DNA from: Enhygromyxa salina
GTDB taxonomy: Bacteria > Myxococcota_A > Polyangia > Nannocystales > Nannocystaceae
NCBI RefSeq assembly: GCF_000737335.2
Contig: NZ_JMCC02000018.1
Location: 1 to 64,000 of the forward strand
Direction of reading: 5' to 3'
DNA length: 64,000 nucleotides
The number at the start of each line of letters is the position of its first letter. Position 1 is the first letter of the stretch. The notes beneath the pieces were generated by a model that was not told the origin of the DNA, ran no database searches, and saw nothing but the letters and a program-made list of their open reading frames with translations. This document shows positions 7,443 to 21,448 of this stretch, piece by piece. Position numbers and translations under genes: made by a program.

Positions 7443-8417
7443 ATGAGCGCGAGCGCCGTTGCGATCGCCTGTGGTCTTGGCGCTGCGCTGTGCTTTGGGA
7501 CCGGCGACTACCTCGCACAGCGCCTGACGCACCAGCACGGTTGGTTCGCGGCGATGTTTGGCGTGCAGGTCGCGGCCGCGCTGGTCTTGGGCTTCGTCGC
7601 GTTCGCGTGGCACGGAATCCCGACCGGCGTCAGCACGGGGAGCCTCGTCGGTGTCGTCGGCGTCGGGGTGGTCAACACGCTCGGGGTCGTGGGTCTGTAC
7701 CGGGCCTTCGAGCGCGGGAAGTTGTCGTTGGTCTCGCCGATCGCGGGCTCGATGGGGGCGTTCTCGCTTGGGTTCGCGTGGTTGGTCGGGACGCCGCCGC
7801 CGCTGGGCGTGGTGCCCGGAGCGATCGCGGTGGTGGTGGGGATCGTGGGCGGCAGCGTGATCATCGAGGCACCCACGCCGACCCAGCAGCAAGACCCAGC
7901 GCCGGGGCAGACCTGGCGCGCCCGTTGGCACCAACGACGAGCCGGTCAGCGCCGGCTTGGCCGCGCGCTCGGGGTTGGCTGGGCGCTGCTGTCGGCGGTC
8001 GGGTTTGGCTGGGTGTTCTTCGTGCTTGGGCCAACGAGCGAGGCGATCGGTCCCGCGTGGGCGGTGTTTGGGCTGCGCGTCGTTGCGATCGTCATGCTCG
8101 GGATCCCGAGCTTGCTGTTCGCCCGCGGCCGGGTGATCGAGGGCGCCAGCGACCTGCGATCGCGGTCCGGCGCCCGGCTGCTCGTGGTCGCAATGCTCGA
8201 CGCTGGCGGCATGCTCGGCTTCGCGTTCGGCACCAGTCGTGGGATCGCGGCGGCTGAACTCGCGATCGTGGCGGTGCTCACTTCGAGCTTCCCGCTGGTG
8301 ACGGTCGCGCTGGCTCGCGTGCACCTCCGCGAGCGCCTGGACTGGTGGCAATGGCTTGGGATCGCGGCCGTATTGGCCGGCATCGTGTGGATCTCCGCCT
8401 GGTCCGGGAGCGGCTGA
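7443..8417 (+). CDS. DMT-superfamily (EamA) membrane transporter
   Basis: 324 aa from ATG 7443; the long open frame upstream is not coding. It shows about ten hydrophobic segments in two halves separated by a charged, Arg/Gln-rich cytoplasmic stretch at about residues 145-178. The first half begins ACGLGAALCFGTGDYLAQR, and the second ends with the typical LRERLDWWQWLGIAAVLAGI. This two-repeat architecture is that of EamA drug/metabolite transporters, which export or import small metabolites. The substrate is unknown. It is divergent from mrnC with a 27-bp gap, so both promoters must overlap the opposite gene's 5' region. Confidence 0.85.
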   Translation: MSASAVAIACGLGAALCFGTGDYLAQRLTHQHGWFAAMFGVQVAAALVLGFVAFAWHGIPTGVSTGSLVGVVGVGVVNTLGVVGLYRAFERGKLSLVSPIAGSMGAFSLGFAWLVGTPPPLGVVPGAIAVVVGIVGGSVIIEAPTPTQQQDPAPGQTWRARWHQRRAGQRRLGRALGVGWALLSAVGFGWVFFVLGPTSEAIGPAWAVFGLRVVAIVMLGIPSLLFARGRVIEGASDLRSRSGARLLVVAMLDAGGMLGFAFGTSRGIAAAELAIVAVLTSSFPLVTVALARVHLRERLDWWQWLGIAAVLAGIVWISAWSGSG

Positions 8418-8561
8418 GCCGGGCGTCAGCGGGGCGACAGGCATTACTCTGGGCTCGATCAACGTAAGCCGAATTGCGTGGGCTTCGGTCGCGTGGCTCG
8501 CTAGATTATTCAGTTAAATCATTGAGTTGCGGGTCTACGACGGTCGTCATAGGGTCTTGGC

Positions 8562-9053
8562 GTGCGACGCCTTGGGTTTGTCATTGGTCTGTGCCTGCTC
8601 GCTCCCGCGATCCTGCTGCCCGCGACGACATCGGCGGCCAAGACCACCTCCGCGCCGCACCCAGCCGCCAAGGGCGAGATCCATGCGGCGTACGTCAAAG
8701 TTGCGCTGACGCGTGACGGCAACACCTTCGCGCACCCGGGCTTCTTGATGGCCAGCGACGAACAGGGCGTGTTCGTGATCCAGTGCGAGGGCAAGGACCA
8801 CGAGATCACGCTCAGCTTTCGCGAGCTTGGCGAGTCACGCGCGGCCGTGCTCGTCGAGTACGGCGTCAACGGTCGGGTCCAGTGGGCCGAAGAGATCGAC
8901 GTCAAAGCCGGCGACGACGCCAAGCTCGTCAAGGGCAAGAGCACCCTGACGATCAACGTTGATCCGCACGGCCAAGAGGACACGTCGCGGGGTGACGACG
9001 ACCAGCTCGACGGCCCGAAGAACGACGAAGACGATCCCCTTGGCGGGATGTGA
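8562..9053 (+). CDS. secreted hypothetical protein
   Basis: 163 aa from a GTG start. Residues 1-26 form a signal peptide ending ATTSAAK. The mature part is a small beta-rich domain (IHAAYVKVALTRDG, FVIQCEGKDHEITLSF) with one cysteine, followed by a charged, Asp-rich tail (residues 140-163) ending DDPLGGM. I do not recognise the family. Its stop is 30 bp before the Lhr helicase start, so the two may be cotranscribed, but a functional link is not evident. Confidence 0.7.
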   Translation: MRRLGFVIGLCLLAPAILLPATTSAAKTTSAPHPAAKGEIHAAYVKVALTRDGNTFAHPGFLMASDEQGVFVIQCEGKDHEITLSFRELGESRAAVLVEYGVNGRVQWAEEIDVKAGDDAKLVKGKSTLTINVDPHGQEDTSRGDDDQLDGPKNDEDDPLGGM

Positions 9054-9083
9054 GCGCGGCCGGGACCTGGCAAGCTGAGCAGG

Positions 9084-13736
<4,653 letters not shown>

Positions 13737-13742
13737 TTCGCT

Positions 13743-13756
13743 GCCCGAAAGCGGGC
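13743..13756. terminator. hairpin between convergent genes
   Basis: GCCCG-AAAG-CGGGC (5-bp stem, tetraloop) lies in the 22-bp gap between the convergent Lhr and hypothetical genes, preceded by an R1-like TTCGCTGCCC fragment. It has no T tract on either strand, so termination is only a possibility. Confidence 0.3.
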
Positions 13757-13758
13757 GC

Positions 13759-14421
13759 TCAGCTCTCGGGGAGCGGGTACGAGTCCCACGGCAACCGCCC
13801 GAGCAGACCGGCGGCGACGGGCACCCACCACGCGAGGCCATCGTGGCCGCCGAGCTCTTCGAGCACCAGCGTGCGGGTGAGCGAGGGGTTGCCCAAGCGC
13901 AGCGCCTCGATCGCGATCACCATCATCGGCCCAAGCTGGCGATCACGGGGAAAGTCCTTGCGCCCGAGCATGGTCAGCGCGCCTTCGAAGTCGCCGAGCA
14001 ACGCCCGGATCGCGACGACCTCCTCGCGCTGCGAGTCGTCTTCGCAGCGGACCCAGGCCTCGTCGAAGTGGCGATCCAGCGCGAGCGAGAGGTGCGGCGG
14101 CGCGGCCTTGCGCGCGTGGCTGAGCACCGAGACCGACGAGTAGGGCGGGAACATCTCGGCGAGCTCGTCGCCGTGGGGCAAGCTGGGATCGAGCGCGGAG
14201 TGCTCGTCGTCGCCCGCGTGCACGTGACCGACCTCCGAGAGCAGCCGCTCGGCACGCGCTGCCAGACCACCGAAGCCGCCCAAGATCGCGATGGCCCCGA
14301 TCTCCCGGGCTCGCCAGCCGTGACGGCGGCCGTCCTCGGACTCGAGCTCGAGCCAAGTGACCGCGCTGCGAAGTAGCCCACGGGCCAGGTGTTGGTCTAG
14401 CGCGGCGGTGGCCGGTTCCAT
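13759..14421 (-). CDS. hypothetical helical protein
   Basis: 220 aa if started at ATG 14421; ATG 14433 is an alternative. There is no signal peptide or membrane segment. The sequence is mostly helical with Ala/Leu-rich repeats (IGAIAILGGFGGLAARAERL, REEVVAIRALLGDFEGALTM, IAIEALRLGNPSLTRTLVL) and may be an alpha-solenoid of TPR/HEAT type, but no family can be named. It is convergent with lhr, with a 22-bp gap. The DUF482 gene upstream ends 79 bp before this start on the same strand's leftward path, so cotranscription is possible. Confidence 0.6.
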   Translation of the reverse strand: MEPATAALDQHLARGLLRSAVTWLELESEDGRRHGWRAREIGAIAILGGFGGLAARAERLLSEVGHVHAGDDEHSALDPSLPHGDELAEMFPPYSSVSVLSHARKAAPPHLSLALDRHFDEAWVRCEDDSQREEVVAIRALLGDFEGALTMLGRKDFPRDRQLGPMMVIAIEALRLGNPSLTRTLVLEELGGHDGLAWWVPVAAGLLGRLPWDSYPLPES

Positions 14422-14512
14422 CGGCGGGAACATGCCACGAGTCCACGGCGGCGGCCAGACGGACCCCGCCAGAGGCCCCACATGCGCGAGTGACCGCGCG
14501 GTGCGAAGCCAC

Positions 14513-15742
14513 CTACGGTTCGCGGTAGGGGCCGTAGCTCTGGAGCTCCCGCACGTGGTGGGTGATCGCCTGGGTCTCTTCCCGCAAGAATTCCCGCACG
14601 CCGTGGTCGAGGCCGGGGTGCCGCAGCCAGTGAGCCGAATGGCAGATCACAGGCAGGAATCCTCGCAGCAACTTGTGCTCACCCTGGGCGCCGGCCTCGA
14701 ACAGCGGGGTGCCACGCGCGATGCAGCGCTCGATCCCGGCGTAGTAGGCCGCCTCGAAGTGGAGGAACTCGAGCTCGCGATCGCAGCCCCAATAGCGCCC
14801 GTACAGCCCTTGCTCGGTCTCGAAGAACAGCGCGCCAGCGATCGGCTCGCGCTCGCAGGTGGCCTCGAGGAACTGGACGCGCTCGGGCGCGAGCTCGAGC
14901 AGCGCATGGAAAAAATTGGGACGCAGGTACTGGCGACCGCCATAGAGGTTGGTTGTCCGTCGGTAGAAGCGGTCCAGCGCGGCGAGCTGCGACGCGGTGA
15001 GCTCGGCGCCGGGGACGAAGCGGGTCGCGTCGATCGGCGCCTGCGCCCGCCGTCGCTCCTTGCGGATCTGCTTGCGCTTGCGCGAGGTCAGCTGGCCAAG
15101 AAACTCGTCGAAGTCCGCGTATCCGCGGTTGTGCCAGTGAAATTGGTAGCTCGAGCGGGCGGCGAAGCCGGCCTCGACCAGCTGCTCGCGCTCGGCTTGG
15201 GTCATGAACAACCAGTGGATCGAGGCGCACTCGCGGTCATCGGCGAGCGCCCGGACGCCTTCGATCAGGCGCTGGGTCACGGCGCGTCGACCGGCCTCGT
15301 CGAGCGCCGGATGCAGCAGGATCCGCCGACCGGTCGCGGGCGTCGCTGGGGCGGCGATCACCAGCTTGGGGTAGTAGGGGATCCGGGCGTTGGTCGAAGC
15401 CCGGGCCCAATGAAAATCGAAGATGTACTCGCCGTAGCTGTGATCTTTGACGTAGGCTGCGACGGCGCCGAGCAGCTGCGGCTGTCGACCCCCCACCCGA
15501 TCAGGGGAGTTTTCCTGCGCAGCCTCCAGCGCGCCCCCGGCCGCAGGCAGCTCCCCCTGGACCAACAGGTAGTGCGGATCCCACCCGGCATCCGCGCCCA
15601 CCGACTCCGACACCTCGAGGGCACGAAGAAAACCCCACTCCAAAAACGGCGATGGCGCGTGATCCAGGGCGTTCCAGCTCGCGCGTTCGACGCTTTCGAT
15701 GCTCCTGCGCTCTGTGAGAGTCAGATCCACGAGGCCGAGCAT
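14513..15742 (-). CDS. DUF482/FemAB-like GNAT-fold protein (peptidoglycan-related family)
   Basis: 409 aa. It matches the pattern of the family annotated as peptidogalycan biosynthesis/recognition (PF04339): SPFLEWGFLRALE near residue 32, FHWARAS, QFHWHNRGYADFDEFLGQ at about 200, LTSRKRKQIRKERRRA, and GALFFETEQGLYGRYWGCD at about 315, followed by LHFEAAYYAGIERCIARG. These proteins have two acyl-CoA N-acyltransferase-like folds; the acceptor is not established. There is no signal peptide. It is transcribed away from clpS, whose coding region starts about 160 bp off on the opposite strand. Confidence 0.82.
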   Translation of the reverse strand: MLGLVDLTLTERRSIESVERASWNALDHAPSPFLEWGFLRALEVSESVGADAGWDPHYLLVQGELPAAGGALEAAQENSPDRVGGRQPQLLGAVAAYVKDHSYGEYIFDFHWARASTNARIPYYPKLVIAAPATPATGRRILLHPALDEAGRRAVTQRLIEGVRALADDRECASIHWLFMTQAEREQLVEAGFAARSSYQFHWHNRGYADFDEFLGQLTSRKRKQIRKERRRAQAPIDATRFVPGAELTASQLAALDRFYRRTTNLYGGRQYLRPNFFHALLELAPERVQFLEATCEREPIAGALFFETEQGLYGRYWGCDRELEFLHFEAAYYAGIERCIARGTPLFEAGAQGEHKLLRGFLPVICHSAHWLRHPGLDHGVREFLREETQAITHHVRELQSYGPYREP

Positions 15743-15900
15743 TACCCTTGCGGGGCCCGGCGCAAACTCCGAACTCCGCTACAATGCGGCGGCCGGGTTC
15801 CGGGCCACCTCGTGTGTCCCAGACCCGGGCCACTCCAAACCCGAACTGCCTGCTCCCACGCCCGGCAACTTCTCGCCAGCCGTACCCCCGCCGCTGCGCC

Positions 15901-16245
15901 ATGTCCGACCAGCGTAAAGACGAACCTCAACGTGGTGTCGCGCTCAAGACTCGCGACAAACAAAAATCCAAGCGGCCGCGCATGTACCGCGTGCTACTCC
16001 ACAACGACGACTACACGCCGATGGAGTTCGTCGTCCGACTGCTGCAGACCGTGTTCCATCACGGTGAGTCGATGGCCCAACAGATCATGCTCCACGTGCA
16101 CAACTCCGGCGTCGGCGTGGCCGGTGTCTTCACCCACGAGATCGCCGAGACCAAGGTCGCACAGACCCACATGCTCGCCCGACAAAACGAGAGCCCGCTG
16201 ATGGCCTCGATGGAACCAGAGGACGATCCCGATGCTGAGTCCTGA
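15901..16245 (+). CDS. clpS: Clp protease adaptor ClpS
   Basis: 114 aa from ATG 15901; the frame is open upstream but that part is not conserved. The ClpS core is clear: YRVLLHNDDYTPMEFVV (N-degron pocket Asn-Asp-Asp), LLQTVFHHGESMAQQIML, HNSGVGVAGVFTHEIAETK. It delivers N-end-rule substrates to ClpA for degradation by ClpAP. It overlaps clpA by 14 bp, so the adaptor and its unfoldase are translationally coupled. The N-terminal tail is Lys/Arg-rich, as needed for contact with ClpA. Confidence 0.96.
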   Translation: MSDQRKDEPQRGVALKTRDKQKSKRPRMYRVLLHNDDYTPMEFVVRLLQTVFHHGESMAQQIMLHVHNSGVGVAGVFTHEIAETKVAQTHMLARQNESPLMASMEPEDDPDAES

Positions 16246-18850
16246 GCTGCGCGACACCCTTGATTCCGCCATCCAAGACACCCGGAGGCGGCGCCACGAG
16301 TACATCACCCTCGAGCACCTGCTGCTCGCGTTGCTCGATGATCCCAGCGCGCGCGACGTGCTGACCGGCTGCAACGCCGAGATCGAGCAGCTGCGTGCGG
16401 AGCTCGAGTCATTCCTCGAGGCCCACGTGCCCAAGCTGTCGCCCGACGGCGAAGAAGACGAGGGGCAGGTCCAGCAGACCGTTGGCGTGGGCCGGGTGCT
16501 GCAGCGGGCCGTGCTCCACGTGCAGGGCGCGGGCAAGGCCGAGGTCACCGGGGCCAACCTGCTCGTGGCGTTGTTCGCCGAGCCCGAGTCCATGGCCGTG
16601 TACCTGCTCGAGCAGCAGTCGGTGCGCCGCCGCGACGTCACCCTCTACATCGCGCATGGGATCGGCAAGAACAGCCAGCGCCAAGCACCGCGCGCGCGCC
16701 CGACCGGGCTGCCTCGCGGCGAGGACGACGAGGACGCGGTCGCCGACGATCCGCTCGAGGCCTACGCGATCGATCTCGCGGCCCGAGCCGAGCGGGGCGA
16801 CATCGACCCGCTCGTTGGCCGCGACCAAGAGCTGACGCGCTTGATCCAAGTGCTGTGTCGGCGTCGCAAGAACAACCCGGTGTTGGTGGGCGAGCCGGGC
16901 GTTGGCAAGACCGCCGTGGTCGAGGGCCTGGCCCTGCGCGTTCACGAACAGCGGGTGCCAGACGCGATCGCGGAGATCCGCGTCTACGCCCTCGACATGG
17001 GGGCGCTGCTCGCTGGCACCAAGTTCCGCGGGCAGTTCGAAGAGCGGCTCAAGGCGGTGATCTCGGCGATCGAGGCCGAGCCCGGCGCGATCTTGTTCAT
17101 CGACGAGATCCACACGGTGATCGGCGCGGGCGCGACCTCGGGCGGCTCAATGGACGCGAGCAACATGCTCAAGCCCGCGCTCAACGCTGGGCGCGTGCGC
17201 TGCATTGGCGCGACGACCTACAAGGAGTTCAAGAACTTCGACCGCGACCCGGCGCTGGCCCGGCGCTTCCAGAAGATCGAGATCGTCGAGCCAACCCAGG
17301 ACGAGACGATCCTGATCCTGCAGGGCCTGAAGTCGGCCTACGAGTCGCATCACCACGTGGAGTACACGCCCGACGCGATCGAGCAGTCGGTCCGGCTCGC
17401 GCACAAGCACTTGCGTGACCGCCGGTTGCCCGACTCGGCGATCGACGTGATGGACGAGACCGGCGCGGCCGCGCGGCTCGGCGAGATCGACCACTCGGAG
17501 CGCCCCGCGAGCAAGGCGAAGACCGACGGCGACGGGGAAGAGCTCGACGTCGACCTCGAAGCAGAAGACGACGAGGACGACGACGAGACCGCCGCGACGG
17601 CCAAGGAGCGAGCGCTCGAGCCGGGCGCGATCCCGCTGCCCGCGACCGAGAAGGAACACGACGATCTGCGCCTCGCGGTCGGTGAGACCACGGCGCTCGA
17701 GCGGCGCGACCCGGGTCCAGTCATCCAGACCGGGCCGCGGATCGAGCGAAGCTCCGAGTCCGACACCCCCCGCGATCCCGGCGCGCCGATCATCGTCGAC
17801 GTGCCCCAGGTCGAGGCCGTGATCGCCCGCATGGCCAGGATCCCGCCCAAGTCGGTCTCGACCGACGACCGCGAGGTGCTCAAGAACCTCGGCGAGGGCC
17901 TCTCGCAGGTCATCTTTGGCCAGGACGAGGCCGTGAGCGCCGCGACCAAGGCGATCAAGCGGGCCCGGGCCGGGCTCGCGCGGCCCGACAAGCCGATCGG
18001 CTGCTTCTTGTTCGCGGGTCCGACCGGGGTGGGCAAGACCGAGCTCGCGCGCCAGCTCGCGCGCTTGCTGGGCATGCCCTTCTTGCGCTTTGACATGTCC
18101 GAGTACATGGAAAAGCACAGCGTCAGCCGGCTGATCGGCGCCCCGCCTGGCTACGTGGGCTTTGATCAGGGCGGACAGCTCACCGACACGGTCAGCAAGA
18201 ACCCGCACTCGGTCGTGCTGCTCGACGAGATCGAGAAGGCCCACCCGGACATCTTCTCGGTCCTGCTGCAGGTGATGGACAGCGCCAACCTCACCGACAC
18301 CACCGGCAAGAAGACCGACTTTCGCAACGTCATCTTGATCATGACCAGCAACGCTGGCGCGTTCGAGATGACCCAGCGCAAGATGGGCTTTGGCGGTGAC
18401 GACGGGATCGTGGACTCGGCCTCCAACAAGGCGCTCGAGCGCACCTTCAGCCCAGAGTTTCGCAACCGCCTCGACAAGATAGTGACCTTTGGCCAGCTGC
18501 CGCAGCCGGTCGTCGACAAGGTCGCGGACAAGATGCTGCGCGAGCTCGAGATCCAGCTCGCGGACCGTGGCGTCCGCCTGACCTGGACACCCGCCGCGCG
18601 CGACTGGATCGCGCGCAAGGGCTACGACAAGAAGTTCGGCGCGCGTCCAATGGGCCGGGTGATCGACGACAACATCAAGGGTGCGCTGGTCGACGAGCTG
18701 TTGTTTGGCCGGCTCGAGAGCGGCGGCGAGGTCCGCGTCGACTGCGACCTAGCGAAGAACGAGCTGCGCTTCGTGTTCACCGCCGAAGACGACGAAGAGG
18801 AAGCCCCGCTCGGCGGAGGCGTCGACATCCACGAGCTCGTGGAAGCCTAA
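16232..18850 (+). CDS. clpA: ClpA-type AAA+ unfoldase with acidic inter-domain insert
   Basis: 872 aa (E. coli ClpA is 758). The N-terminal Clp repeat domain spans about 1-145. AAA-1 carries Walker A GEPGVGKTA and Walker B ILFIDEIHTV; AAA-2 carries GPTGVGKTE and VVLLDEIEKAH. An MGFGG loop in AAA-2 fits the ClpP-docking tripeptide. Between the domains, residues of about 416-519 form an extra, strongly acidic and probably disordered segment, placed just before PQVEAVIARMARIPPKSVS. It unfolds substrates for ClpP. It overlaps clpS upstream and ends with a 4-bp convergent overlap with the response regulator gene. Confidence 0.95.
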   Translation: MLSPELRDTLDSAIQDTRRRRHEYITLEHLLLALLDDPSARDVLTGCNAEIEQLRAELESFLEAHVPKLSPDGEEDEGQVQQTVGVGRVLQRAVLHVQGAGKAEVTGANLLVALFAEPESMAVYLLEQQSVRRRDVTLYIAHGIGKNSQRQAPRARPTGLPRGEDDEDAVADDPLEAYAIDLAARAERGDIDPLVGRDQELTRLIQVLCRRRKNNPVLVGEPGVGKTAVVEGLALRVHEQRVPDAIAEIRVYALDMGALLAGTKFRGQFEERLKAVISAIEAEPGAILFIDEIHTVIGAGATSGGSMDASNMLKPALNAGRVRCIGATTYKEFKNFDRDPALARRFQKIEIVEPTQDETILILQGLKSAYESHHHVEYTPDAIEQSVRLAHKHLRDRRLPDSAIDVMDETGAAARLGEIDHSERPASKAKTDGDGEELDVDLEAEDDEDDDETAATAKERALEPGAIPLPATEKEHDDLRLAVGETTALERRDPGPVIQTGPRIERSSESDTPRDPGAPIIVDVPQVEAVIARMARIPPKSVSTDDREVLKNLGEGLSQVIFGQDEAVSAATKAIKRARAGLARPDKPIGCFLFAGPTGVGKTELARQLARLLGMPFLRFDMSEYMEKHSVSRLIGAPPGYVGFDQGGQLTDTVSKNPHSVVLLDEIEKAHPDIFSVLLQVMDSANLTDTTGKKTDFRNVILIMTSNAGAFEMTQRKMGFGGDDGIVDSASNKALERTFSPEFRNRLDKIVTFGQLPQPVVDKVADKMLRELEIQLADRGVRLTWTPAARDWIARKGYDKKFGARPMGRVIDDNIKGALVDELLFGRLESGGEVRVDCDLAKNELRFVFTAEDDEEEAPLGGGVDIHELVEA

Positions 18851-19209
18851 ACGGTCTGGGGCGTGCCGCCCCCCTCCATCGCGGCGAGCAGGTCTGCGCG
18901 CTTGAAGGGCTTGGCCAGGAACACGGCCGGCGACAGCGCCTCGATGTCGGGCGACTCGCCGTGGCCGCTGATCAGCACCACGTGGACCGTTGACCCGTGC
19001 GCGCGGATCCGGCGGGTCAGGTTGACGCCGTCGAGCCGCGGCATGCGGATGTCGGTGATGAGCACGCCCCACCCCTGAGGTTCCTTCTCGAACAGCTCCC
19101 ACGCCTCAAGGCCGTCGTGGGCGATCGTGGTCTCGTGGCCGTGCACCTGCAGCAGTCGCGCGAGCGACTTGGCGATGCGCGGCTCGTCGTCGACGACGAG
19201 GACCTTCAT
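18847..19209 (-). CDS. single-domain response regulator (receiver only)
   Basis: 120 aa. It is a complete receiver: acidic pair DDE at 7-9, phospho-acceptor D53 in LITDIRMP, Ser81 in VLISGHG, and K100 in FLAKPFK. There is no output domain, so it probably acts by protein contact or as a phosphorelay or phosphate-sink element. Its start overlaps the stop of the histidine kinase gene by 4 bp, which makes that kinase the cognate partner. Its stop codon overlaps the clpA stop on the other strand. Confidence 0.93.
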   Translation of the reverse strand: MKVLVVDDEPRIAKSLARLLQVHGHETTIAHDGLEAWELFEKEPQGWGVLITDIRMPRLDGVNLTRRIRAHGSTVHVVLISGHGESPDIEALSPAVFLAKPFKRADLLAAMEGGGTPQTV

Positions 19210-20195
19210 CGGGTCACCGACCTGGGCAGCTTGACCCGCATGCGGGTCCCATGCCCGCTGGAGTCGTGTGCGTCACCGGGACGGCCCCCGGAGTTGGTTA
19301 GCGCTTCGACGGTGCCTCCATGGCGATCGATAATCCCGTGAACGATGGACAAGCCAAGCCCGGTGCCCCGCCCGACCGCCTTGGTCGTGAAGAAGGGATC
19401 GAAGATTCGATCCAAGTCAGCGGCAGGTATCCCTGGGCCATTGTCTGCGACTTCAAAACCCACGACATCATGCTCGACGAAGCTGCGGGCGACAATACGT
19501 GCGTCGCTTCGGCCGCGCAGAGCGTCGCGCGCGTTGATCACCAAGTTGGCGACAACCTGCAGTAGCTCGCCGACCCGGCAGGGGATCGGTTCGATATCGG
19601 GTGCCAGGTCGAGCTCGAATTGGATCCCCTCCGACCGGACCTGGTTGCCCAGCGCGCTCATCGCCTGGGTGAGCACGTCGTTGACGCTGGCCAGCGTGGC
19701 ATCGCTGTCGCTGTGACCGTCGCGGCGACTGAAGGTGAGCAGGTGCCCAGCCACGATGCTGCCTCGGGTGACCTGCTCCTCGATCGCGTCGAGCAGCTCG
19801 AGCGCAGTGGCCGAGTCCCCCGAGGCGATCGCGTCGCGCGCCTCCTCGACCGAGAGGCCAATGATCTGCAGCGGTTGATTGAGCTCGTGGGCCACCCCAG
19901 TGGCGAGCTGACCGAGCGCCGCGAGCTTTGCCGAGTGAACGACCTGTGCTTGTGCGTGGGCCAGATCTCGAAGGGCGAGTTCGTATTGGTCGCGACTGAC
20001 GACCGTTGCTTGCAACTCTTCGCCGAGCATGTTCAACGCGACACAGATTCCGTCCAGATCCTCGTAGAGGTCGGTGTCGTCGCCTCCCTCGCTCAAGAGC
20101 TTCGTGTCGACGCGGGCGTCCAGTTCACCCCGGGCGAGATCACACATGACCGCTAATATTTCGCCGGTCCGCCGCTGGATGAGCAGATTGCTCAT
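19206..20195 (-). CDS. cytoplasmic sensor histidine kinase
   Basis: 329 aa from ATG 20195; a start at 20231 would add 12 basic residues. The HisKA box is at VAHELNQPLQ (H103). The ATPase has the N box NLVINARDAL, G1 DNGPGIP, F box FDPFFTTK and G2 GRGTGLGLSIV. The first 75 residues look like a HAMP-type coiled segment (LARGELDARVD) without any membrane span, so the kinase should be soluble or recruited by a partner. It is coupled to the receiver gene at 18847-19209. An R1-derived repeat lies directly upstream. Confidence 0.93.
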   Translation of the reverse strand: MSNLLIQRRTGEILAVMCDLARGELDARVDTKLLSEGGDDTDLYEDLDGICVALNMLGEELQATVVSRDQYELALRDLAHAQAQVVHSAKLAALGQLATGVAHELNQPLQIIGLSVEEARDAIASGDSATALELLDAIEEQVTRGSIVAGHLLTFSRRDGHSDSDATLASVNDVLTQAMSALGNQVRSEGIQFELDLAPDIEPIPCRVGELLQVVANLVINARDALRGRSDARIVARSFVEHDVVGFEVADNGPGIPAADLDRIFDPFFTTKAVGRGTGLGLSIVHGIIDRHGGTVEALTNSGGRPGDAHDSSGHGTRMRVKLPRSVTR

Positions 20196-20242
20196 CCGTG
20201 CGCGCCTTTTCGAACGCTTGTTCGGACCCACGGGAAGGCTTC

Positions 20243-20395
20243 ATCTTGGGCGAAATATTTTCGCCGGCTTGCGGACACCTTTGTGGACTGGATCACCGAG
20301 AACAGCGGGGTGTTTCCAGCTCGGGCGAGGGCTTGTGGCCCGAATGCGGACACCTTCAGCACGAAGGAGGCCTTTTGCCCCCGCGTGGGCACACC
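20243..20395 (+). repeat. R1 dispersed repeat, two diverged tandem units
   Basis: Two degenerate R1 units lie in tandem, recognisable by GCTTGCGGACACCTTTGTGG / ACTGGATCACCG and then CAGCTCGGGCGAGGGCTTGT. The 20196-20677 gap otherwise contains a short tandem repeat of CAGTGGGCGAGGGG at 20579-20617 and no convincing gene. Confidence 0.65.
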
Positions 20396-20677
20396 AAAGG
20401 ACCCCCGCGTTGGGCAGCAGCCAAGATTTAACCAGGCCTCCATCTCGATCCGCTAGCGTAACGAGAACAGTCTAGCCTATACGCGGGGAATATTCTGTAA
20501 GATAGAGCTCGCAGAACCTGCCTTGCGTGACGCGGCACGCGATGTCGGTACGGGTGGGTGGTCAGTCTGTCCTTTGGACAGTGGGTGAGGGGGCAGTGGG
20601 CGAGGGGCAGTGGGCAAGCGCGCGATTTTATCGACGTTGACCGGTGCGAGCGCGCACGCGTAGCATCACTCCCAACG

Positions 20678-21448
20678 ATGCCGAGCTACACCACTCCTGA
20701 CGGCCTCAATATCTCCTATCGCATTCTTGGTGAGGGCGAGCCCGTCGTGTTGGTGCACGGGTGGATGGTCGGCGGAGCAATCTTCGACTCGGTCTCCGCC
20801 GCGTTGCTGCGCGCTGGCAAGCAGCTGATCATTCCAGATCAGCGCGGCGTCGGAGACTCGGCTCAGCCACCAACGGGCTACACGCTCGAGCTGTACGCCC
20901 GCGATCTGATCGAGCTCGTCAACGCCGCTGGGCTCAAGCGCTTCAAGCTCGTCGGTCACTCGATGGGTGGCCAGATCGCACAGCTCGTCGCGGCTTCGCT
21001 CGGGGATCGAGTGCAGACCATGGTGCTGCTGTGTTCCGTCCCCGCGGCGGGGGTGCCACTGCCCGATGAGCTGCGCCAGATGTTTCGCAGCTCGGCCGGC
21101 AACGTGGAGGCCCAAACTGAGATCTTGAACATCGCGTGCAAGCAGCTCGACGACGCGGGGCTCGCAACCATCCTCGCAACGGCCGCGACGGTGTTTCCCA
21201 ATTGCATCGCCGAGAGCTTTGACGCGTGGACCGGCGGCGGGTTCGAGAAGCGACTCAGCGAGATCACCTGCGAGAAGACCTACGTGATCGGGACGGATGA
21301 TCCCTTCTTGCCGCGCGAGGTGCTCGAGCCGATGGTGGTCCAGCCGATCGCGAATGCGGAGTTCGTGTACATCCCTGGACCGGGCCACTACCCGCAGATC
21401 GAAGCCACGGACACGACCGCGGCCAAGCTGGTCGAGTTGCTTTCTTAG
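20678..21448 (+). CDS. alpha/beta hydrolase
   Basis: 256 aa from ATG 20678; the frame is open upstream, but that part is repeat-derived. The fold shows the oxyanion segment VVLVHGWMVGG, the DQRGVGDSA turn, the nucleophile elbow GHSMGG (Ser at about 94), an acid in the VIGTDDPFLP loop, and the catalytic His in IPGPGHYPQIE. The lid region is helical. It is a cytoplasmic esterase/lactonase-type enzyme of unknown substrate. An R2 terminator follows at 21541. Confidence 0.88.
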   Translation: MPSYTTPDGLNISYRILGEGEPVVLVHGWMVGGAIFDSVSAALLRAGKQLIIPDQRGVGDSAQPPTGYTLELYARDLIELVNAAGLKRFKLVGHSMGGQIAQLVAASLGDRVQTMVLLCSVPAAGVPLPDELRQMFRSSAGNVEAQTEILNIACKQLDDAGLATILATAATVFPNCIAESFDAWTGGGFEKRLSEITCEKTYVIGTDDPFLPREVLEPMVVQPIANAEFVYIPGPGHYPQIEATDTTAAKLVELLS

